In this document: positions 1 through 7,864 of the stretch, in pieces
How positions within the stretch are numbered: the stretch's first letter is position 1
Layout: every line of letters begins with the position of its first letter
Origin: an uncultured Blautia sp.
Lineage (GTDB): Bacteria; Bacillota; Clostridia; Lachnospirales; Lachnospiraceae
Direction: 5' to 3'
NCBI GenBank assembly: GCA_934373235.1
Contig: CAKROW010000051.1
Location: forward strand, 1 to 20,034
DNA: 20,034 nt
Position numbers and translations under genes: made by a program
The notes under the pieces: model-generated
The model's database searches: none
What the model saw: only the letters and a program-made list of their open reading frames with translations
What the model was told of the DNA's origin: nothing

Positions 1-1109
1 GATTCCATGGTAGATGGCTGAATCTCTCTGACTGACACGCCGCCTCTGGTAATAACAGCCTCTTTATAACTTCCCATACCTGTGATAGTGAATGGAAATG
101 CTTTTACAAGCTGTTCAAAATGCAGACGTTCCTCCCGGGAGATCTCATGAACGATCTTATCCGGGGAAATACCGCCCAGTTCTATCATAACCGGTGTCAG
201 AGATGACGGAAAAAGAACACCGATCACATTTTTAAACTGTTTGTTATGGTTTGCATCAAATTCCCGCAAGATCCGGGCGTCAAGCTGTTCCTGGGTAAGC
301 GCAGGCTTCAGATCCAGATATGCCTGAAGGGAACCTTTTTCCAACTGTTTCCCAATGTGGGCACTGGCAGAAAGGATCATAGGGCCTGTCACACCAAAGT
401 GTGTGAACATCATTTCGCCAAAATCTCTATACAGGATCTTTTTGCCGGATCTTATGGTGAGCTCTGCGTTTTTAAGGGAAAGGCCCTGAAGTTTGCTCAC
501 ATAATCTTCTGCTGCTTCCAGCGGGACAAGAGACGGAGCCTGTGGAACCACCTTATGTCCGGTTTCGGCTGCAAATCGGTAGCCATCTCCGGTGGAACCT
601 GTAGAAGGATAGGAAAGACCTCCGGTAGCAACTACCACTGCATCTGCGCTAAGCATTTTACCATCTTTTAGTATGACTCCTGTAATCTGTCCATTCTCCG
701 TACAGATTTCCTGTACTTCTGTATGAAGATGGATATGTGCCCCTGCTTTTTTCAGTTCATGTTCCAGTCCGCGGATAATATCTGAAGAATGGTCTGATAC
801 CGGAAAAACCCTGTTTCCCCGTTCTGTCTTCAGTGGTACTCCGGCATTTTCAAAGAAATCCATCACATCACGGCTTCCGTAAGTATAAAAAGCGCTGTAC
901 AGAAATTTGCGGTTTGACATCACTGCAGGAAACAGATCTTCTGTGTCCGAATCATTGGTCACATTACATCTTCCCTTACCTGTGATAAACAGCTTCTTTC
1001 CCAGCTTCTCATTTTTTTCCAGTATATGGACATCGTGTCCGTTCCTTGCGGCATATACACCGCAGAGCATTCCGGCGGCTCCGCCGCCTATGATCATAAC
1101 CTTGGCCAT
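1..1109 (-). CDS. NAD(P)/FAD-dependent oxidoreductase, HI0933/BaiN-like family (3' end outside window)
   Basis: I translated this from the minus strand; it is open from an ATG at 1109 to the window edge, giving 369 codons with the C-terminus missing. The N-terminus MAKVMIIGGGAAGMLCGVYA is a Rossmann FAD-binding motif (GGGAAG), followed by LEKNEKLGKKLFITGKGRCN, the signature of the HI0933-like flavoproteins, and later by VVATGGLSYPSTGSTGDGY. A usual family member is about 400-420 residues, so perhaps 40 residues are lost at the edge. Members are cytoplasmic flavoproteins; the characterised BaiN acts on bile-acid intermediates, but most have no known substrate, so I do not assign one. A GCAGGA sequence lies about 9 bases before the ATG. 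It is downstream of the Na+-pump operon, separated by a hairpin, and may be read through from it. Family assignment is firm; function is not. Confidence 0.9.
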   Translation of the reverse strand, partial: MAKVMIIGGGAAGMLCGVYAARNGHDVHILEKNEKLGKKLFITGKGRCNVTNDSDTEDLFPAVMSNRKFLYSAFYTYGSRDVMDFFENAGVPLKTERGNRVFPVSDHSSDIIRGLEHELKKAGAHIHLHTEVQEICTENGQITGVILKDGKMLSADAVVVATGGLSYPSTGSTGDGYRFAAETGHKVVPQAPSLVPLEAAEDYVSKLQGLSLKNAELTIRSGKKILYRDFGEMMFTHFGVTGPMILSASAHIGKQLEKGSLQAYLDLKPALTQEQLDARILREFDANHNKQFKNVIGVLFPSSLTPVMIELGGISPDKIVHEISREERLHFEQLVKAFPFTITGMGSYKEAVITRGGVSVREIQPSTME

Positions 1110-1168
1110 AACCCGTTTATCCTGCCTTTTATTCTTTTTAGTTACTTATTTATTCTCCAATTATTACA

Positions 1169-1197
1169 TAAAGGAGCCTGCAATGCAAGCTCCTTTA
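1169..1197 (-). terminator. Hairpin after the Na+-pump operon (weak terminator candidate)
   Basis: Arms TAAAGGAGC (1169-1177) and GCTCCTTTA (1189-1197) pair perfectly, and TGCA/TGCA pairs inside with one mismatch. It lies between the stop codon of the last pump gene (1217) and the flavoprotein start (1109). On the minus strand the stem is followed by TGTAATAATT rather than a run of T, so it may terminate poorly, stabilise the upstream 3' end, or partly attenuate the flavoprotein. Confidence 0.5.
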
Positions 1198-1216
1198 TCT
1201 TAGCTCCTATGGTAAA

Positions 1217-2629
1217 TTATACCGGGTATGCGCCGTTCTTAGTATCTGCTACAGTCTCGTCAACCTTTGTTTTCTGAGCCTGGCGGTATTTAAAGAAGTC
1301 CATGGCAACCTGCGGGAACAGTGCGTATGTGAGAACATCCTCATCCTGCTCCTTGTACTGTGCCATCTCGCTCTCAAGCTTATCAAGCTCGTCCTCCAGA
1401 AGATCTGCCGGACGGCATGTGATCGGCTCTACATCACCGATGCACTTCTTCTGTACTTCCGGATTAAACGGTCTGGCTGTTGCGCCATATTTACCACTTA
1501 ATACATCTCTTGTCTCTTTTGTCACAACCTTGTAACGCTCGCCCATGATCACGTTAAATACAGCCTGTGTACCAACGATCTGAGAGGACGGTGTAACAAG
1601 CGGTGGCTCACCAAGGTCTTTACGAACACGCGGAACTTCCTCGAGTACTTCGTAGAATTTATCCTCAGCATGCTGCTCTTTTAACTGTGATGTCAGGTTG
1701 GAAAGCATTCCGCCCGGTACCTGATACAGAAGAGTTTTGATGTTTACACCAAGGTTCTTCGGGTTAAGAAGGCCTGTATCAAGAGCCTCGTCACGCATCG
1801 GACGGAAGTAATCAGCGATCTCAGCAAGAAGCTGCTGATCAAATCCTGTATCATACTGTGTTCCCTTGAAAGTCTCAACCATAACCTCTGTTGCAGGCTG
1901 GGATGTTCCAAGAGCAAACGGTGACATAGCTGTATCAATGATATCAACGCCAGCCTCTACTGCTTTCATGTATGTCATGGAAGCAACACCGGATGTATAG
2001 TGAGAATGAAGATCGATCGGGATCTTAACAGTTTCTTTCAGCGCCTGAACAAGCTCAGTAGCCTTGTACGGAACAAGAAGTCCTGCCATATCTTTGATAC
2101 AGATGGAATCTGCACCCATATCCTCGATACGTTTTGCAAGATCTGTCCAGTAATCAAGTGTGTAGGCATCACCAAGTGTGTAAGCCATTGCAACCTGTGC
2201 ATGTGCTTTCTCCTTGTTTGCTGCACTTACTGCTGTCTGAAGGTTACGAAGGTCATTCATACAGTCAAAGATACGGATGATATCGATACCGTTGGCTGCG
2301 GATTTCTGTACAAAATATTCTACTACATCATCTGCATATGGACGATATCCAAGGATGTTCTGTCCGCGGAACAGCATCTGAAGCTTTGTGTTTTTAAAGC
2401 CGTCACGGAGTTTACGAAGTCTTTCCCACGGATCCTCTTTCAGGAAACGTAAGGAAGCATCGAAAGTAGCACCGCCCCAGCACTCAACTGCATAGTAGCC
2501 GACTTTGTCAAGCTTCTCAACGATCGGAAGCATCTGCTCTGTGCTCATACGTGTAGCGATCAGGGACTGATGAGCATCACGCAGGATCGTTTCCACAACT
2601 TTCACAGGTTTTTTCTCTATTTCTGCCAT
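1217..2629 (-). CDS. oadA: Oxaloacetate decarboxylase alpha / pyruvate carboxylase subunit B-type carboxyltransferase (5S-like)
   Basis: This 470-residue cytoplasmic protein carries the HMGL-like carboxyltransferase domain at about residues 8-270 and the conserved PYC_OADA domain after it. Visible active-site elements are LRDAHQS (metal ligand D18), the lysine of CIKDMAG (K179, carbamylated in the family) and the metal-binding DLHSHYTSG (H208, H210). It lacks the C-terminal biotinyl domain found in single-chain alpha subunits; the biotin is supplied by the separate carrier encoded upstream, as in the 5S subunit of transcarboxylase. The family moves CO2 between carboxybiotin and pyruvate/oxaloacetate. 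The start has a strong site (AAGGAG, 9 bases before ATG). It is last in a five-gene operon with a pump beta subunit directly upstream (36 bases). oadA versus pycB cannot be separated by sequence alone; no biotin carboxylase is present, which favours decarboxylase or transcarboxylase function. Confidence 0.93.
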   Translation of the reverse strand: MAEIEKKPVKVVETILRDAHQSLIATRMSTEQMLPIVEKLDKVGYYAVECWGGATFDASLRFLKEDPWERLRKLRDGFKNTKLQMLFRGQNILGYRPYADDVVEYFVQKSAANGIDIIRIFDCMNDLRNLQTAVSAANKEKAHAQVAMAYTLGDAYTLDYWTDLAKRIEDMGADSICIKDMAGLLVPYKATELVQALKETVKIPIDLHSHYTSGVASMTYMKAVEAGVDIIDTAMSPFALGTSQPATEVMVETFKGTQYDTGFDQQLLAEIADYFRPMRDEALDTGLLNPKNLGVNIKTLLYQVPGGMLSNLTSQLKEQHAEDKFYEVLEEVPRVRKDLGEPPLVTPSSQIVGTQAVFNVIMGERYKVVTKETRDVLSGKYGATARPFNPEVQKKCIGDVEPITCRPADLLEDELDKLESEMAQYKEQDEDVLTYALFPQVAMDFFKYRQAQKTKVDETVADTKNGAYPV

Positions 2630-2665
2630 AATTATTCTCCTTACAAATTTTTATAAGACAATGGG

Positions 2666-3814
2666 TTATACACCAAAGATCGCCATGAATGTACCGGCAG
2701 CAACTGCTGTACCGATAACACCTGCAACGTTCGGTCCCATCGCATGCATCAGCAGGAAGTTTGTAGGATCTGCCTCAGCACCAACCTTCTGGGATACACG
2801 GGCTGCCATAGGAACGGCAGAAACACCGGCTGATCCGATCAGAGGATTGATCTTTCCGTGAGTAACCTTGCAGAGAAGCTTACCAAGCATAACGCCACCA
2901 AAAGTACCGCAGGCAAAGGCAACAAGACCAAGAACTACGATCTTCAGTGTATCTACGTTCAGGAACGCTTCAGCACTTGTGGAAGCACCTACAGATGTTC
3001 CGAGAAGGATTACTACGATGTACATAAGAGCGTTGGAAGCTGTTTCAGAAAGCTGTTTAACAACTCCGGACTCACGGAACAGGTTACCGAGCATCAGCAT
3101 ACCAACAAGAGGAGCTGTTGTCGGAAGGATCAGGCAAACAACGATTGTGATAACGATCGGGAAAAGGATCTTCTCAAGTTTTGTAACAGGACGGAGCTGT
3201 GCCATTTTGATCTTACGCTCTTCCTCTGTTGTGAAAGCCTTCATGATCGGAGGCTGGATGATCGGTACCAGGGACATATAGGAATATGCTGCTACTGCGA
3301 TCGGTCCCATAAGAGAAGACTGTCCAAGCTTACCTGCAAGGAAAATGGAAGTCGGGCCGTCAGCACCACCGATGATGGAGATCGCTGCTGCTGCTTTTCC
3401 ATTGAATCCAAGGAAAATTGCAAGGAAGTATGCAAGGTAAATACCAAGCTGTGCGGCTGCTCCCATCAGGAAGCTGATCGGGTTTGCGATCAGCGGACCG
3501 AAGTCTGTCATCGCACCGACACCCAGGAAGATCAGTGAAGGAAGAATACTCCACTCATCCAGTAAGTAAAAATAATGAAGAAGTCCGCCAACGCCATTGG
3601 ATGAATCCTCAATGCTCAGCATAATGTCCGGATAAATATTTACCAGAAGCATACCAAAAGCGATCGGAACCAACAGCAGCGGCTCAAAACCATGTTTAAT
3701 GGCAAGATATAAGAACACACATGCCACTGCGATCATCAGGTAGTTTCCCCAGGTAAGGTTAAAAAATGCTGTCTGATGGATCAGGTTTGACAGGGTATTT
3801 GTTACATAAGACAT
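2666..3814 (-). CDS. oadB: Na+-translocating decarboxylase beta subunit (OadB/MmdB/GcdB family)
   Basis: This 382-residue, strongly hydrophobic protein has about nine or more membrane segments. The family motifs are visible: FLGVGAMTDFGP (about 97-107), GGADGPTSIF with the conserved D152, and NPLIGSAGVSAVPMAAR near the C-terminus, the elements that line the Na+ path in OadB. Known function: it decarboxylates carboxybiotin on the carrier protein and couples this to Na+ export across the cytoplasmic membrane. The length matches the short (about 380) form of the family. The start has a consensus AGGAGG seven bases upstream, and the gene follows the biotin carrier by 15 bases. The sequence does not tell which carboxyl donor is used; that depends on the two carboxyltransferases in the operon. 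Confidence 0.95.
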   Translation of the reverse strand: MSYVTNTLSNLIHQTAFFNLTWGNYLMIAVACVFLYLAIKHGFEPLLLVPIAFGMLLVNIYPDIMLSIEDSSNGVGGLLHYFYLLDEWSILPSLIFLGVGAMTDFGPLIANPISFLMGAAAQLGIYLAYFLAIFLGFNGKAAAAISIIGGADGPTSIFLAGKLGQSSLMGPIAVAAYSYMSLVPIIQPPIMKAFTTEEERKIKMAQLRPVTKLEKILFPIVITIVVCLILPTTAPLVGMLMLGNLFRESGVVKQLSETASNALMYIVVILLGTSVGASTSAEAFLNVDTLKIVVLGLVAFACGTFGGVMLGKLLCKVTHGKINPLIGSAGVSAVPMAARVSQKVGAEADPTNFLLMHAMGPNVAGVIGTAVAAGTFMAIFGV

Positions 3815-3829
3815 TTGTCTACCTCCTGT

Positions 3830-4210
3830 TTAGTTCATTGTTGCAAGAGTATCTCCATTTTCAACGGCAGCACCCTCTGCAACATCGATGCTGGCGATCG
3901 TTCCGTCCTGAGGAGCAACAACCGGGATCTCCATCTTCATGGACTCAACGATCACTACGCTGTCACCGGCTTTTACACTCTGTCCAACAGATGCAACGAT
4001 TTTTACAACTTTTCCAGGAACGGCTGCGGAAACCTTAACAGAACCTGCGCCTGCTGCCGGAGCTGCTGCTTTAGGAGCTGCTGCCGGAGCTGCCTTAGGA
4101 GCCGGTGCTGCTGCCTTCGGTGCTGCTGCAACTGGAGCTGCTGCGTTTCCGTTCTCTTCTACAGTAACTTCATATGCTGTTCCGTTAACAGTAATTGTAT
4201 AACTCTTCAT
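3830..4210 (-). CDS. Biotin carboxyl carrier protein of the decarboxylase complex (1.3S/MmdC-like)
   Basis: The 126-residue protein has three parts: an N-terminal strand segment (MKSYTITVNGTAYEVTVEE), an Ala/Pro/Lys linker at about residues 24-56, and a biotinyl domain from about 57 to 126. VESMKMEIPV holds the biotin attachment lysine (K92 in the ESMKME motif), preceded by the usual PGKVVKI strand. The role is to carry carboxybiotin between the carboxyltransferase subunits and the OadB-type membrane subunit. Start choice is clear: AGGAGG lies nine bases upstream of the ATG. It sits between the gamma (23 bases upstream) and beta subunit genes, which argues that it serves this pump rather than acetyl-CoA carboxylase. 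The linker is encoded by GCAGCA/GCTCC repeats that could vary in length between strains. Confidence 0.95.
   Translation of the reverse strand: MKSYTITVNGTAYEVTVEENGNAAAPVAAAPKAAAPAPKAAPAAAPKAAAPAAGAGSVKVSAAVPGKVVKIVASVGQSVKAGDSVVIVESMKMEIPVVAPQDGTIASIDVAEGAAVENGDTLATMN
4043..4138 (-). repeat. Low-complexity Ala/Pro/Lys linker repeat in the biotin carrier gene
   Basis: This encodes about residues 25-56 of the carrier as imperfect AAAPKAAAPAP units. It is a flexible swinging-arm linker typical of biotinyl proteins; the GC-rich near-repeats are candidates for slippage. Confidence 0.6.
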
Positions 4211-4233
4211 TTTAAAATCCTCCTAAATAATGA

Positions 4234-4995
4234 TTATCTTTTTCTGCGGTTGATCTTACGGATAGAACGTACCACGAATCCATCTGTGCTTGTCTTGCCT
4301 TCGGAAGCTGCGATAGCTGCAGCGATCACGGCGATAAGCTCACCATCATCTGTTACATCCTCAACAGCAGGCTCAGCAACTGGTGCTGCAACCGGAGCCG
4401 GTGCTGCGGCTGCCGGAGCCGGTTTGCTCTCTTTTTTCTTTCCTTCCACAAGTCCGGGAATATATTTGAAAAGAGAGATCACGAAGATCAGGAATACCAG
4501 GATCACAAATACAGTTCCGAGACCCATCAGTGTGTTCATCGCTGCCTTTTCCATGTTCTGTGCCAGTGTATACTGCACATCAACAGCAAGAGAAGTAGGT
4601 GCTCCTGTTTTATCAATTACATAAGTGAAATCCGCTTTGTTTTTCTCAAAGGATACCGGAACAACAACAGTATACTGATCATCAGAATATTCTACTGTGA
4701 TTTCTTTCTCATCAATGTCGCCTTTTTTCTCACCAAGCTCTTCTCTGGAGCCGTCCCATGCAGTTGCGGCATTCTGTGTGAAAGCATCATCTGATTCCAT
4801 ATAACCTTTAAGGTCATCCTCGGACATTGCAATGATTGCTTCTGTCAGTTGTTTAGCTGTTGAGGCAAGCTGAGTCTTCACAGAATCGTCAATCTCATCA
4901 GCAGCCCATGCTGTAGAGCTGCATCCGATAAGAAGTGCAGCCACACAGAGAAACGCCATGCAGACAGAAGAAATCTTTTTATAAAACTGTTTCAT
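4234..4995 (-). CDS. OadG-family gamma subunit with an extracytoplasmic lipoprotein-like N-terminal domain
   Basis: Of 253 residues, the second half is a standard gamma subunit: one membrane helix (about 158-176), a Lys-rich then Ala/Pro-rich cytoplasmic linker (186-212), and a C-terminal LIAVIAAAIAAS...GFVVRSIRKINRRKR segment typical of sodium-pump gamma subunits. The first half is extra: a signal peptide with a lipobox-like LIGC (C25), then a charged domain at about 33-145 predicted to face outside. Gamma subunits help assemble the alpha/beta complex in the membrane. Start: an in-frame GTG exists at 5004, but AGAGAGG lies just after it and about eight bases before the ATG at 4995, so I chose the ATG. 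The gene is 14 bases after the carboxyltransferase gene. The outside domain is not in the classical small OadG (about 80-100 residues), and I do not recognise its function. Confidence 0.88.
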   Translation of the reverse strand: MKQFYKKISSVCMAFLCVAALLIGCSSTAWAADEIDDSVKTQLASTAKQLTEAIIAMSEDDLKGYMESDDAFTQNAATAWDGSREELGEKKGDIDEKEITVEYSDDQYTVVVPVSFEKNKADFTYVIDKTGAPTSLAVDVQYTLAQNMEKAAMNTLMGLGTVFVILVFLIFVISLFKYIPGLVEGKKKESKPAPAAAAPAPVAAPVAEPAVEDVTDDGELIAVIAAAIAASEGKTSTDGFVVRSIRKINRRKR

Positions 4996-5009
4996 ATGCT
5001 TCACCTCTC

Positions 5010-6446
5010 TTAGACTGTGCCATGTTTCTTGGATGGACGGTCTTCCCTTTTTGTGAACAGCATCTCAAAAGCACCGATCACATATTTTCTTGTATCCTCT
5101 GCCTTGATCACAGTATCTACATAGCCTCTGGCTGCTGCAGATCCGATACCGTTCTGAAGCTCTTTGTATTCTGCAGCTTTCTCATTAAGGGTAGCTGCGT
5201 CAGATCCTGCATACATGATCTTGGCTGCAAGAGAAGCATCCATCATTCCGACCTCTGCTGTATCCCATGCATATACCATGTCTGCGCCTACTGCCTTGCT
5301 GTTCATGGCAACATATGCTGTACCGTAAGCTTTGCCGATGATTACGTTTACTTTAGGAACAGTTGCTGATGCAAATGCGTGAACCATTTCGCCTACTGCC
5401 TTTGCCATCATTTTCTCGCTGCATACAGTAGCTTTGAAGCCTGTAACATTGGTAAGTGTAAGAACCGGAATTTCAAAAGCATCACAGAATTTTACGAAAT
5501 CTGCTGCTTTTCTTGCGCCTCTTGCAGAAAGTGTTCCGTCAGAAAGCTCTGTTTTATTTCCATCTGCATCGTAAGACTCGCTTCTGTTTGCAACTGCACC
5601 TACAGTAGCACCATTGAGGCGAAGGAAACCTGTAATAACGTCTTTGCCATAATCAGCTTTTGTTTCAAAGAACTCACCGTCGTCTGCAATTCTTGAAAGA
5701 GCGATTCCTGTATCTCCTGTGCAGCCTGCGATATCATCACATACTCTGTTCAGGTCATCAGTGCACTCTTTAAAGCTGTCATTGTCCTCATTATTCTCAG
5801 GAAGAAGACTTACAAGTGTACGGATCTCTGAAAGGATCTCATCCTCTGTTCCGATGCCGTCAATAAGTCCAGTCTCCTCGCTCTGGAACTCTGCAGAAGC
5901 AGTGTCACATTTATCAGCTGAATTTCCTGCCAGTGCGTTAGGAGTGTTTACGAACATCCTGCCTTTTTTCTTCTCGATAAATGTGAAATCTGTAAGAGCC
6001 GGAACAACTGCCATTCCACCTCCACAGGTTCCGAATACTGCTGTGATCTGCGGGATCACACCAGATGCCAGAGTCTGTTTCAGATAAATCTCTCCGAAAG
6101 CTTCCAGCGCATCAGTTGCCTCCTCAAGGCGAAGGCCTGCACAGTCAACAAGACCGATAACCGGTGCTCCGACTTTCAGGGCCAGATCATAGATCTTGGC
6201 AATTTTTTTTGCATGCATTTCTCCTACTGTTCCGTTCAGAACAGCGGCGTCCTGACTGTAAACATATACCAGGCTTCCGTCAATGACACCGTAACCGGTG
6301 ATCACGCCGTCTGAAGGTGCCTTTTTTTCAGTCATGTTGAAATCTGTTGTTCTGGCTGTAACAGCCTGGCCGATCTCAACAAAACTGTTGGCGTCGAGCA
6401 GGGATTCAATCCTTGCGGCCGCTAAGCTTTGTGTTGCATTACTCAT
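5010..6446 (-). CDS. Acyl-CoA carboxyltransferase subunit, divergent MmdA/PccB (12S-like) family
   Basis: The 478-residue cytoplasmic protein has the tandem crotonase-like carboxyltransferase fold. The N-half oxyanion-hole region is FGTCGGGMAVVPALTDF (138-154); the C-half has ATVPKVNVIIGKAYGTAYVAMN (361-382) and GADMVYAWDTAEVGMMD. The C-terminus TKREDRPSKKHGTV ends like methylmalonyl-CoA decarboxylase alpha. Family chemistry: transfer of CO2 from an acyl-CoA (methylmalonyl-, malonyl- or glutaconyl-CoA) to the biotin carrier. Oddities: it is somewhat short for the family (about 510), and where typical members have a GFLPG...QE...GAKLLYAF stretch, this one reads GFKATVCSEKMMAKAVGEMVHAF (336-358), so the substrate may differ. 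It is first in the operon, behind a consensus promoter; GGAGGG lies about ten bases before the ATG. Family is sure; substrate unknown. Confidence 0.88.
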   Translation of the reverse strand: MSNATQSLAAARIESLLDANSFVEIGQAVTARTTDFNMTEKKAPSDGVITGYGVIDGSLVYVYSQDAAVLNGTVGEMHAKKIAKIYDLALKVGAPVIGLVDCAGLRLEEATDALEAFGEIYLKQTLASGVIPQITAVFGTCGGGMAVVPALTDFTFIEKKKGRMFVNTPNALAGNSADKCDTASAEFQSEETGLIDGIGTEDEILSEIRTLVSLLPENNEDNDSFKECTDDLNRVCDDIAGCTGDTGIALSRIADDGEFFETKADYGKDVITGFLRLNGATVGAVANRSESYDADGNKTELSDGTLSARGARKAADFVKFCDAFEIPVLTLTNVTGFKATVCSEKMMAKAVGEMVHAFASATVPKVNVIIGKAYGTAYVAMNSKAVGADMVYAWDTAEVGMMDASLAAKIMYAGSDAATLNEKAAEYKELQNGIGSAAARGYVDTVIKAEDTRKYVIGAFEMLFTKREDRPSKKHGTV

Positions 6447-6507
6447 TATACTTTGCCCTCCATCTTTATTAAGTATTTAAATATAACCAAAAATTCAGCC
6501 GATTCTA

Positions 6508-6536
6508 ATTGTAACTTGTTCCTTGAAAAATTTCAA
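6508..6536 (-). promoter_or_regulatory. Sigma-A promoter of the Na+-pump operon
   Basis: On the minus strand a -35 TTGAAA (6531-6536) and a -10 TACAAT (6508-6513) are separated by exactly 17 bases. Transcription would start near 6501, leaving a leader of about 55 bases before the carboxyltransferase ATG. No operator or riboswitch is obvious in that leader. Confidence 0.8.
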
Positions 6537-6554
6537 TACTTTTCGCCTTTTTTG

Positions 6555-6588
6555 TTAAAAAATTAACCCCTGACATAGGGTCAGGGGT
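6555..6588 (-). terminator. Rho-independent terminator after the D-Ala-D-Ala carboxypeptidase gene
   Basis: Perfect nine-base arms ACCCCTGAC (6566-6574) and GTCAGGGGT (6580-6588) flank a five-base loop, followed on the minus strand by TAATTTTTTAA. It lies seven bases past the stop codon at 6595 and ends the scpA-scpB-carboxypeptidase transcript before the pump promoter. Confidence 0.9.
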
Positions 6589-6594
6589 CGAAAA

Positions 6595-7797
6595 CTAATG
6601 AAAAAAATCATGAAAAACTTTATTAATATACCATTTATAGTCGATTCTGCCGATTGTGCTGTCTGAAGTCACAGGATAACTGAAAATCATCTTGTTTTCC
6701 AGCATACAGTCAAGTCTTCCTATAACCGCTCCTTTTTCTACCGGTGCATCAAGGTTTTCCGGATAGTGGATATTCCAGGAAAGACTTTCTCCTTTTTTCA
6801 TGAGGAAACGCCGGGCTTTATCCTCTGAAGGAATCTGAGCATTCCCCTGAGTGTATACGGTTTTTCCTGTTACAAATCCCTCCGGTGCGCCATTTTTTAC
6901 GGGAATTTCCGGAATTTCCGGAGGATCCGGCACCATCACATAAAAGTAATTATCCCGTCCGTACTTTAAAAGGCGGCTGCAGTCCTTCCATTTATAATTT
7001 TTATGGTTTGGCCAGCCGCAGCCAAGAAGCGCCACGATCATGAGTTTTCCATTCTGGCTGCATGCACACACATAGCAGTAGCCTGCTTTTGCGGTGAAGC
7101 CGGTTTTTCCGGAGAGAACTCCTTTTTCCATATCCATAAATGCATTAGTATTGTGTACGGAGAAATGGTATTTTCCTGATATGTCTGAGAATGTATGATC
7201 CCTGGTCTGGGTGATCGCAAGAAAAGTTTTGTTTTTTATGGCGTAGCGCATGATCCGTGCCAGGTCCGCAGCAGTGGTATGATGAGTTCCTCCGCTGTTG
7301 GAATCGTCCAGACCGTTCGGTGTAACAAAATGGGTGTCTGTACAGCCGATCTTCTCCGCCTTTTCATTCATAAGCCTTGCAAAATTTTCCACAGATCCGC
7401 TTATATTTTCCGCAATGGCAACTGCAGTGTCGTTGTGGCTTTTTAACATAAGAGAGTAGAGCAGATCCTCCATGTAAAACTGCTGGCCTTTTTTCATTCC
7501 AAGCTTTACCTCAGGCTGGGAAGCTGCATTGGTGGATACCTGTACGTAATCGTCTCCTTTTGCATTTTCCAGGGCAAGGATACAGGTGAGTACTTTGGTG
7601 GTGCTTGCGTTGGGACGTATGGTATTTCCTTCTTTTTCATAAAGGATCCGGCCTGAATCTCCGTCCATGAGAACTGCGGACATTGCATAGAGATTCTCGG
7701 GCGGTGTTTCCGCTGCCTGTATATTTTGGACAGTCATCCCCTGTAAAAGAACAGCCGCAGCCAAAAGTATGACTGCGGCATATTTTTTTATGTTCAT
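6595..7797 (-). CDS. Serine-type D-Ala-D-Ala carboxypeptidase (PBP5/DacF-like, S11)
   Basis: The 400-residue exported enzyme trims the terminal D-Ala from peptidoglycan stem peptides. The three penicillin-binding motifs are present in order: STTK (S65 nucleophile, K68), SHN (120-122) and KTG (231-233, in LSGKTGFTAKAGYCY). The N-terminus is a signal peptide, MNIKKYAAVILLAAAVLLQG, with likely cleavage after IQAA. A C-terminal PBP5_C-type beta domain follows at about 300-385, and the end (YKWYINKVFHDFFH) could be the amphipathic membrane anchor of the family. Start: an in-frame GTG at 7809 overlaps the GAGGTGG ribosome site, so the ATG at 7797, about five bases after that site, is preferred. It is last in its operon, 67 bases behind the phospholipase-like gene and followed by a strong terminator. 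DacF versus DacB cannot be decided here. Confidence 0.93.
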   Translation of the reverse strand: MNIKKYAAVILLAAAVLLQGMTVQNIQAAETPPENLYAMSAVLMDGDSGRILYEKEGNTIRPNASTTKVLTCILALENAKGDDYVQVSTNAASQPEVKLGMKKGQQFYMEDLLYSLMLKSHNDTAVAIAENISGSVENFARLMNEKAEKIGCTDTHFVTPNGLDDSNSGGTHHTTAADLARIMRYAIKNKTFLAITQTRDHTFSDISGKYHFSVHNTNAFMDMEKGVLSGKTGFTAKAGYCYVCACSQNGKLMIVALLGCGWPNHKNYKWKDCSRLLKYGRDNYFYVMVPDPPEIPEIPVKNGAPEGFVTGKTVYTQGNAQIPSEDKARRFLMKKGESLSWNIHYPENLDAPVEKGAVIGRLDCMLENKMIFSYPVTSDSTIGRIDYKWYINKVFHDFFH

Positions 7798-7864
7798 ATT
7801 CCACCTCACATACTCTTATACAGTATCCTATGCGGACATGTCCCGAATATGCATGCTTGGGATC

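Noticed and set aside
246..671. Plus-strand frame of 141 codons at the left edge
   Set aside because: It is antisense to the HI0933-family flavoprotein, whose reading frame is continuous and motif-rich.
2858..3538. Long open frame of 226 codons on the plus strand
   Set aside because: It is antisense to the oadB gene, Cys/Arg/Ser-rich with no recognisable domain; a codon-bias shadow.
3815..4624. Plus-strand frame of 269 codons rich in Cys and Ser
   Set aside because: It is antisense across the biotin carrier and gamma subunit genes; the Cys runs are the reverse of Ala codons in their linkers.
1217..6446. Pyruvate carboxylase operon
   Set aside because: No biotin carboxylase (ATP-grasp) gene is present, and the beta and gamma pump subunits point to a decarboxylase/transcarboxylase.
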